This document shows, in pieces, positions 57,102 to 64,000 of a stretch of 64,000 nt of DNA (position 1 is its first letter; each line of letters starts with the position of its first letter). The notes beneath the pieces are model-generated. The model saw only the letters and a program-made list of their open reading frames with translations. It was not told the DNA's origin and searched no databases. Both the position numbers and the translations under genes were made by a program. The stretch comes from Saccopteryx bilineata (Eukaryota; Chordata; Mammalia; Chiroptera; Emballonuridae), in NCBI RefSeq assembly GCF_036850765.1, contig NC_089491.1, forward strand, positions 133,416,266-133,480,265. The letters are read 5' to 3'.

Positions 57102-58147
57102 TTACTTGTGGTGTTGTTTTCTTTTGTTCTTTGAATCTGGTTGGAAAACCCCCTTTAGTATTTCCTGGAGTGGGGGCTTTCTGTTGATAAATTCTCTCAT
57201 CTTTTCTGTATTTGTGAATGTTTTTATATCTCCTTCATACTTGAAGGATAGCTTTGATGGGTATAGTATTCTTGGCTGAAAGTTCCTCTCTTTCAGGGCT
57301 TTAAATATTGGGGTCCACTCTCTTCTAGCTTGTAGAGTTTCTGCTGAGAAATCTGATGATAATCTAATAGGCCTTCCTTTATATGTTGTACTCTTCTTTT
57401 CCCTGGCTGCCTTGAGAATTTTTTCTTTGTCATTGGTTTGTGTCATCTTTATTATGATGTGCCTTGGAGTGGGTTTGTTGGGGTTAAGAAAACTTGGTGT
57501 TCTGTTTGCTTCTTGAATTTGAGGCTTTAGTTCCTTCCACAGGCTGGTGTTCTGTTTGCTTCTTGAATTTGAGGCTTTAGTTCCTTCCACAGGCTTGGGA
57601 AGTTCTCGTCTATTATTTGTTTGAGTATATTCTCCATTCCATTTTCTTTCTCTTCTCCCTCTGATATACCTATTATTCTTATGTTATTCTTTCTGATGGA
57701 GTCAGACAATTCCTGTAGGGCTTTCTCGTTTTTTATTATTTTTGAGTCTCTTTCTTCTTCTCTCTGTTGTGCCTCAAGTTGTTTGTCTTCTATTTCACTA
57801 ATCCTATCTTCAATCTGGGCTGTTCTGTTAGCTAAGCTTGTTACCTCGTTTTTCAGCTCGTGAATTGAGTTTTTCATTTCTGTTTGATTTGTTTTTATAG
57901 TTTCAATTTCCTTGGTAATATATTCTTTGTGTTCATTGAGTTGTTTTCTGATCTCCCTATATTGCCTTTCTGTGTTTTCTTGTATATCTCTGAGTATTTT
58001 TAAGATTTCTATTTTAAATTCTCTGTCATTTAGCTCCAAGGCTTCCAATATGTTAAGTCTTTTCTCCATAGATTTTTCCACATCTATTTGTGTTACCTCT
58101 CTTTCTTTTGTATCCATAATATTCGATTTCCTCTTTCTTATCGGCAT
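57102..58147 (-). pseudogene. L1 ORF1 broken by a 50-bp tandem duplication
   Basis: The sense frame opens at 58,147 (MPIRKRKSNI) and reads through a coiled-coil-rich N-terminus (ELNDREFKIEILKILRDI, IEDRISEIEDKQLEAQQREE) and the central RNA-binding region (IRIIGISEGEEKENGMENIL). At FPSLWKELKPQIQEANRTP a 50-bp unit is repeated in tandem (57,495-57,544 and 57,545-57,594). Since 50 is not a multiple of three, the frame shifts and ends after about 206 codons. The C-terminal domain (ARREWTPIFKALKERN, LYPSKLSFKYEGDIKTF) continues in another frame to 57,102. ORF1 normally makes the trimeric chaperone needed in cis for retrotransposition. Confidence 0.92.
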
Positions 58148-60525
58148 CTGAGGGTGGTCTTATTGATAGCACTAATTAGAATTAATAAAGAGTAAAAAGT
58201 AAAAAAAAAAAAAAAAAGGTAAAACACCCCACAAAAAAAAACAGTAATAATTTATTATTTCCCCCTTTTTTTCTCTCTTCTCTTTCCCTCCTCTCCCCTC
58301 CTCAGGGAAATATCGTGCCTATAATGGAGGGCCTGATTTGGGGTGAAGAGTTCAAGGGGCAAAAAAAAGGGAGTAGGGACCTACTAAATGCAAAAAAAAA
58401 AAAAAAAGGAAGAAAATCTTAGACAAGCATAAGATGATTTGCTTGTATGTGATGGTCAACTAAGAGATATAATGAGAGGGATAAGAGGGAACCAGAAAAA
58501 AGGACCAAAAAAGAATAATAAAGAAGAAAAAATAAAAATAATAAGTAAAAATCTGTTGTATTAAGTGGAGCGAAGACTAAATACAATGGAGACCTTGGGT
58601 TGGGAGGACCCAAAATGCCACAAAAATAAACAAACAAGAAAAAAAATAAAAACAAAAGCAAAAAAGAGAAATAAAGCCAAAAAAAGCCTTGAGTCCCAAA
58701 TTAACTAATTTGTTTGTGATTGAGGATTATATGGGAGGAAAGTAAAATGAGAAAAGAAAAAACGAATAGAAAGGAAAAAATAAGAAAAAGAGAAAAACGA
58801 AGGAAGAAATAAAATAGGAAGAGAAAAAACAAAATAAAGCAAGACAAAAAAAAAACAAAAGAGGAGAGAGTGAGAGTTAAGTGTTTTGGAGTATAACCTT
58901 AAAGGAGGGTGAGGATGAAGAAGAAAAATAAAATGCAACACTCATGGGTAGTGTAGTTCAAGAAAGGGGAAGCATAAGATGGGCAGAGAATAGAAGGACC
59001 GAGGTGGAGGAAATAAAGGCAAAAAGATAGAAGAAACAAACAACAACAAAAAATTAATGGATCAAGTTGTAAAGTCTGTGGGTTTTTCTTGATTTTGAGA
59101 GGTTAACTTCTTCCTTTTTCTTTTCTCTCCCTCTTCCTGGTCGGTGACTCTGTACCCCAGGCTCTGCCCCTGTGTCACACTTAGGTAGGGATTTGCAGTT
59201 GATGGGATTCTATGGCAATGTCATATAATTGGCTTTAGTCTTGCTGGAAGTAAAGGCTTGTTGGCGTTTGCAGGGTCCAAGGATGAGAGAGTTTGCTTTC
59301 CTGGATTCTCTCTCCTAGTCCCCCCTTTCTGAATTAGCAGCCTGGTGATCCAGCTATAAGGCTGCAACTGCTTCTGCCTGGGGAGTAAGAGGCTCAAAGA
59401 GCTGGGAAATCCCCACTCTATCCCCACTCAGTGCAAGGCTTTGGGAAAGGCTCTGACAGTCAGGGCCTCCAGTGTAATCAGGTGGGGGTGGGAGTCAATT
59501 GTTGTCAAGGTGACTGTTCAGCGCCTATCATTTAGTTGGACCTCTCAACCCAGGCTTTCCACACTTTGTAGCCTGTTTTTGCAGGGAAGAAGAGGCACTA
59601 GTCTCTGCTTACGACTAGTGTAGTATAGACCTTATTATCTGCCAAGCCCTTCTTGTTAGCATTTATCCCTAAATATGGAGGCTCTATTAATCAGAAGTTG
59701 CCCCCGCCCCTTTAGCGAGAGGCACTAAAAAATATCACGCCTCTTGTCTTGGAACGCTGAATTGAGAGAGATCTTATCAATTAGAACCGAGGGTGCGAAG
59801 ATTTCATGGGTTAAGCTAATTTCAGTGATTGGGTCGCAGCTGTGCTTCCGAAGGTATTTTAGGCTGCCTGCGCACGCCCCTCCCCCAACGCTTGATTGTT
59901 AGCTTGAATGGCTGGGTGAGGTGCCCCGCCCACGGAGAGAATCTCCCAAGCCTCTCCTGCTCGCCCCGCCGCTGGCGGCTGGACCGCACCAGGCGCAGGA
60001 TAATGGAGCCCCCTGGGTGTGCGGGCCAGCAGGTTGCTCTGGGCGCGTGGAATGCTCAGGGCACGCGCGCGAGTGGCCGGCGACCCCCACTCGCAGTGTG
60101 CGGGCCGCTGGGAACGTCAGCGGTGCTCAACCGGACCGGGCGCGCGCGCGGCTGCTCGCGGCAGCTCGCGGCGGCTGCTCGTGGCGGCCGCTCGCGGTGG
60201 CGGTTCGCGGCGGCCGCTCTCGGCGGCGGCTCGCGGGGGCTCGCGGTGGCGGCTCGTGTCGGCCGCTCGCGGTGGCTCGCGGTTCCCAAGTATATGGGCT
60301 GACTCACCACAGGCGCACTTCCTTGCGGTTTGAAAGAACGTCCCTGTGGTAGATTCCTCCACACCCTCCTCTCAGATTCAAGTGATAACAGTCCTTTCGC
60401 TATCAGTTTGTGTGGAACTCCAGAATGCTCCGAGGATAAATTTTTCTGTTTCTAGTTGATAAATTTGTTGTGATTTAGGGGAGAGCTGTCGGACGTGCTG
60501 CTCACGGCGCCATTTCCGTGACGTC
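58148..60525 (-). promoter_or_regulatory. L1 5' UTR / internal promoter
   Basis: About 2.4 kb. The ORF1-proximal part is purine-rich and shared with 43,500-44,900. The distal part (59,480-60,300) is not shared with that copy. It ends in a CpG-dense block (59,900-60,300) containing imperfect tandem repeats of a GGCGGCCGCTCGC-like unit at 60,150-60,290. The 5' terminus near 60,525 reads GGCGCCATTTCCGTGACGT on the plus strand. L1 internal Pol II promoters are typically CpG-rich and methylation-regulated. Confidence 0.75.
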
Positions 60526-60543
60526 CCTAAATTTTGTTGATCA

Positions 60544-62484
60544 TTGTCTATGACTTCATTTCTTTGTACTCTCCTCACCCTATCTCTCCTTACCACATCA
60601 GCCTCTAACCTTCCCCAGTGGTTCAATAACACTATCTATAGGACCACCTGGGCCTTTTTTTGTTTGTTTGTTTGTATTTTTCTGAAGTTGGAAACAGGGA
60701 GGCAGTCAAACAGACTCCTGCATACGCCCCACCAGGATCCACCCGGCACACCCACCAGGGGGCGATGCTCTGCTCATCTGGGGCGTTGCTCTGTTGCATT
60801 CAGAGCCATTCTAGCGCCTGAGGCAGAGGCCATAGAGCTTCCCCCAGCGCCCAGGCCAACTTTGCTCCAATGGAGCCCTGGCTGCAGGAGGGGAAGAGAG
60901 AGACAGAGAGGAAGGAGAGGGGGAGGGGTGGAGAAGCAGATGGGTACTTCTCCTGTGTGCCCTGGCCAGAAACCGAACCCGGGACTCCTGCACTCCAGGC
61001 CGACGCTCTACCACGGAACTAACCAGCCAGGCCCACCTGGGCCTTTAGTAGGCAAATTTTCTCATCCCTTAACCAGAGCCACTGGCTATGCCATCAGCAA
61101 CCTACCCCTGGAACGTTTTTGTATCTTGTAAGCACCCCTGCAATCCTCTCAGATATACTACAAGACCCCCTTTCAGGGCTAATCTGACCACACCAAATGT
61201 TATCCTTGATATTACTTCTAAAAATGCCACCATCCCTTGCTTACATCTTACCCAAGCCATTCTCCACAGCAACATACTTCATCCTTATGTCCAGCCCAAG
61301 GACTCCCTCAAATGCCTCCCCCTTATGTTTTTCACATGAATTCTCCAAGATATACCATCTGCAGCTGTGACCATGACAGTGTTGTAAATATCTTTCTCCC
61401 GAATGGGACAGTCCTTAACACCACTAGTGCTCTGCTGGTGAGACCCTGAACCTTACTTTCCTTCTCTTGTTGGCTAATATCACTTCCCTACAATGAATTC
61501 GTATTCCCAGACACCAGAGTAAGAGGACCTACAACTACATGAAACAAACCCTGGCCCAAAAGGCTTGGGAAACATTCTGCTCCAATCAAACACAAAACAT
61601 AAGCAGATATCCGGGCTGTTCTTCCACAAATACCTTACCCCTCTCTTAGCTCAATCATTCCTCCCTAAACCCATGGTCCCTACACCCCCACCCAGGGTTT
61701 CTTTGCCTCCTGCCTGGAATTATGTTCCTGGGAACACCTAATATAGCCACTCACAAAGGACCCTCAACCCCAAAATGTGCATTCCCACAGTGTTGCCTTA
61801 CAGTGACTCAACTCCACCATTGATAGTGGTCTGTGAGGAAATTGGGTGTCACTTCTGCAAACACCCCCATCCACGTGTTCTTGCCTAACCCCCAACATAA
61901 ACACCCCAGCTTTAACCCAACGTACGTCAAAACATGCTGTTGGGGTAATAATCGCAGGAATCATATCGACCACTACTGCTACCGGCCTATCAGGGAGTAT
62001 CACCTTACAATGCTCTAACTTCAAAAAACATCACAGCCACCATGGCTGCCATAGGACAGGATACAAGAGAAAATGCTCAGCTTCTTATATGCTCCCTTGA
62101 CTCCCTCGCCTGTATAATGACAGACAATAGAATAGCCTTATATTTCTCTTGGCCAAAGAAGGGATGGTCTGTATAATCACTAACACCTGGTGTTGTTTTT
62201 CTGTCAATTCCACAGGACAGGTAGAAGAAAGAACCCAAAAGATCTTAGAAAATGCAGCCTGGCTCAAAGCTTTCAGCCAAGAAGGGCTTGAGGACTCCAT
62301 CTGGTCAGCTATACAGGAGGCTCTGCCAAAATTAATCTGGTTATTACCTTTCATAGGCCTGCTAGTAACCCTCCTATTAATACTTCTCTTTGGCCCCTGT
62401 CTTTTCAGGATTTTCATATGCTTCATACAGAATCAAGTCCAGACTCTCACCAATAAAACTGTCAGCCAATTATTCTTCCTCTAG
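60544..62484 (+). pseudogene. ERV env remnant (SU and TM)
   Basis: The env start lies nine bases beyond the L1 target duplication: a hydrophobic leader (SFLCTLLTLSLLTTSAS) from 60,544. SU text is split by a family A SINE (60,657) and then by stops and shifts to about 62,100. The TM part is open at 62,149-62,484 (111 codons) with a WCCF motif in the disulphide-linked TM ectodomain region and a membrane anchor around residues 62-90, followed by a short cytoplasmic tail. Gammaretrovirus-like arrangement. Not functional as it stands: no continuous frame joins the parts. Confidence 0.75.
60657..61033 (-). mobile_element. SINE family A in env, with TSD
   Basis: Reverse copy; CCACCTGGGCCTTT is duplicated exactly on both sides. 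Confidence 0.92.
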
Positions 62485-62622
62485 TCCTCACACCAATACC
62501 AACTAATAGCCCAGCAAGTATATGCTTTCTCTCTTAGGTGTTCACAACACCCCTTCTTAGCTTGAAGCAGTCTTAAGAGAACAACACCCCTTTCCCTTTT
62601 TAATACTAAAACAAGACGGGAA

Positions 62623-62724
62623 TGGTAGATAATATGGCTACTCAGCTGCCATCTCCAGAACAATGCAGGCCCAGAGGAGGAAGAAGGACTGGTTTACTTA
62701 GTAACCCAGCCCAAATGCCCCCAT
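62623..62724 (+). repeat. LTR-like direct repeat, right copy
   Basis: Partner of 50,402-50,503. It is preceded by CAAGACGGGAA, a purine-rich run that could be the polypurine tract before the 3' LTR. The next sequence (62,726 on) is FAM186A-like, so the LTR is cut short or its remainder is deleted. Confidence 0.55.
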
Positions 62725-62725
62725 G

Positions 62726-63616
62726 ATTTCTGCCTTTCAAGAAGCAAAAGTCAATGAGAAAGGTAGAGGACCATGAAAGCCAGTGGCAGAAAAAAAACAA
62801 AGGAACAGATGAAGATTAAGGAGGAAAACTCTGAAGAACTAGAAAAGATGTTAAACCCGTCTTCAGTGACATTGTCTCCCAGGTGGAAGAACTTATGGAA
62901 AGTTGCAGCTCAGTTACACAAAAGAAAAGAGTTGAACATGAATCTTAAGACATTAAAGAGTCTTGCTGATGAAAAGCACTCCATACTAATCACTCCTCCC
63001 TCCTCTATGCAGTCTTCCTCACCTGGGCCCTTTTCTATTTCTGGATAGTCTCCCACAAATTCCATTGCTCTCATTCAAGAGGAGGCCCAGGCCCAGGGCA
63101 TCACTCTTTCTTTTTTTTTTTTAGTGAGAGGAGGGGAGGCAGAGACAGACTCACGCATGCGTCCCAACCGGAATACACCTAGCAAGCCCACTGGGCAGCG
63201 ATGCTCTGCCTATCTGGGGCCCTTGCTCCACTGTAACTGGAGCCATTTTTTAGTTCCTGAGGTGGAGGCCAGGGAGCCATTTTCAGGGCCCGGGGTCAAC
63301 TCACTCTAATGGAGCCATGGCTGCAGGAAGGGAGGGGAAGAGAAAGAGAGAAAGGAGAGGGAGAAGGGTGGAGAAGCAGATGGACGCTTCTCCTGTGTGC
63401 CCTGACCAGGAATTGAAACCGGACTTACACATGCTGGACCAATGCTCTACCACTGAGCCAAACAGCCAGGGCTCAAGGCATTATTCTTATCTCTGAGCAG
63501 TTCACTGTCACTCCTGAATAACCCAAGGTTTGAGAGTGACACTTACACATGAACAAGTCCAAGCATTAAGGGCTCCTCTCATTCTCCAACAAGACTGGAC
63601 ACTGAGAGCTCTAATC
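62726..63616 (+). pseudogene. FAM186A: Decayed FAM186A repeat-exon segment
   Basis: Translation reads KKQKSMRKVEDHESQWQKK, switches frame at an A8 run (62,790-62,797), continues KTKEQMKIKEENSEELEKML to about 63,045, meets a TAG (63,046-63,048), and reads on to EEAQAQGITL. After a SINE it resumes with QGIILISEQFTVTPE, a stop, then in a new frame VTLTHEQVQALRAPLILQQ. The recurring (A/G)xxLTxEQxQAL unit is the Gln/Ala/Leu repeat I associate with the large exon of FAM186A. Its strand agrees with the first exon at 25,566. A TAG, at least two frame changes, two SINEs and the adjacent ERV argue that this exon no longer encodes protein. It could instead be a duplicated exon fragment, with an intact exon beyond the right edge. 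Confidence 0.6.
63109..63474 (-). mobile_element. SINE family A2 inside the FAM186A repeat
   Basis: Reverse copy ending AAACAGCCAGGGCT. GGCATCACTCTT (63,097-63,108) and GGCATTATTCTT (63,477-63,488) are the target duplication; they translate as the two GITL/GIIL halves of the host repeat. Confidence 0.85.
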
Positions 63617-63998
63617 ATCCTTTTTTTTTTTTTTTTGTATTTTTCTGAAGTTGGAAACAGGGAGGCAGTCGGACAGACTCCCGCATGTGCCCCACCGGGA
63701 TCCACCCAGCATGCCCACCAGGGGGCAATGCTCTGCCCATCTGGGGCATTGCTCTGTTGCATCCAGAGCCATTCTAGCGCCTGAAGCAGAGGTCATAGAG
63801 CCACCCCCAGCGTCCAGGCCAACTTTGCTCCAATGGAGCCCTGGCTGCGGGAGGGGAAGAGAGAGACAGAGAAGAAAGAGAGGGGGAGGGGTGGAGAAGC
63901 AGATGGGTGCTTCTCCTGTGTGCCCTGGCCGGGAATCGAACCCAGGTCCCCCACACGCCAGGCCGATGCTCTACCGCTGAGTCAACCGGCCAGGGCCT
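63617..63998 (-). mobile_element. SINE family A at the window edge
   Basis: Reverse copy with a T17 start and a well-preserved head (CGCTGAGTCAACCGGCCAGG). The right TSD lies outside the window. Confidence 0.9.
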
Positions 63999-64000
63999 CT

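Larger units (their letters stand above)
52679..60525 (-). mobile_element. Full-length L1 LINE, antisense, in the ERV
   Basis: About 7.85 kb with 5' UTR, ORF1, spacer, intact ORF2, 3' UTR with AATAAA and an A12 tail. The target duplication CCTAAATTTT lies at 52,669-52,678 and 60,526-60,535. Integration was next to the start of env. Confidence 0.92.
50402..62724 (+). mobile_element. Decayed class I (gammaretrovirus-like) ERV with nested insertions
   Basis: Pol RNase H and integrase remnants (50,588-52,340) and Env remnants (60,544-62,484) lie in proper order and orientation, split by a pogo MITE, a full-length L1 and one SINE. Without those, about 3.7 kb of provirus remains. Gag, protease and reverse transcriptase are missing. 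A related segment of about 100 bp bounds both ends. Confidence 0.8.

Noticed and set aside
59829..60302. 157-codon Arg/Ala/Gly-rich frame and similar frames on the other strand
   Set aside because: CpG-rich L1 5' UTR with tandem GGCGGC units keeps all frames open by composition.
60544..61131. 195-codon open frame joining an Env leader to other sequence
   Set aside because: Only the first part is env; the rest is an antisense family A SINE with its TSD.

Overview
The window is mammalian nuclear DNA from a gene-poor, repeat-dense locus. tRNA-derived SINEs of at least four families, hAT, pogo and mariner MITEs with visible target-site duplications (TSDs), and a young L1 all occur together. The SINE sequences resemble those I associate with bats, particularly rhinolophoid (horseshoe/leaf-nosed type) bats. 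That placement is inference from memory and was not searched.

Host genes: a CpG-island promoter at about 21,960-22,700 holds the first coding exon of what I read as LARP4 on the minus strand (MLLFVE followed by a GTGAGT donor). If so, bases 1-22,423 are LARP4 intron 1. About 3.1 kb away on the plus strand, a 57-codon open segment ending in a GTAGGT donor looks like the first coding exon of FAM186A. LARP4 and FAM186A are, as I recall, adjacent and head-to-head in other mammals. At 62,726-63,616, in the same orientation, there is a decayed segment whose translation contains the Gln/Ala-rich repeat I associate with the large FAM186A exon. It carries stops, frame changes and SINE insertions, so FAM186A looks dead or remodelled here.

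Layout: 1-22 kb is intronic sequence packed with SINEs, hAT MITEs and a 1.9-kb pogo/Tc2-like transposon (13,844-15,708) that holds three SINEs. 22-25.7 kb contains the promoter, old MIR/L2 remnants and the FAM186A first exon. 26-49 kb is mostly old antisense L1 debris (27.1-29.0, 30.9-32.5, 35.1-36.5, 38.3-40.1 and 45.7-48.3 kb) riddled with SINEs, plus a younger L1 5' half (42,687-45,655) that lacks its 3' half. 50.4-62.7 kb is a decayed class I (gammaretrovirus-like) endogenous retrovirus with RNase H, integrase and Env remnants. A small pogo MITE and a full-length antisense L1 (52,679-60,525) sit inside it.

The only long intact reading frame is the L1 ORF2 (1,275 codons). That element's ORF1 is broken by a 50-bp tandem duplication. 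No functional RNA gene, CRISPR array, prokaryotic feature or novel multi-gene system is supported. The main interest lies in the decay of FAM186A, the nested insertion history, the L1 anomalies and the variety of DNA transposons.
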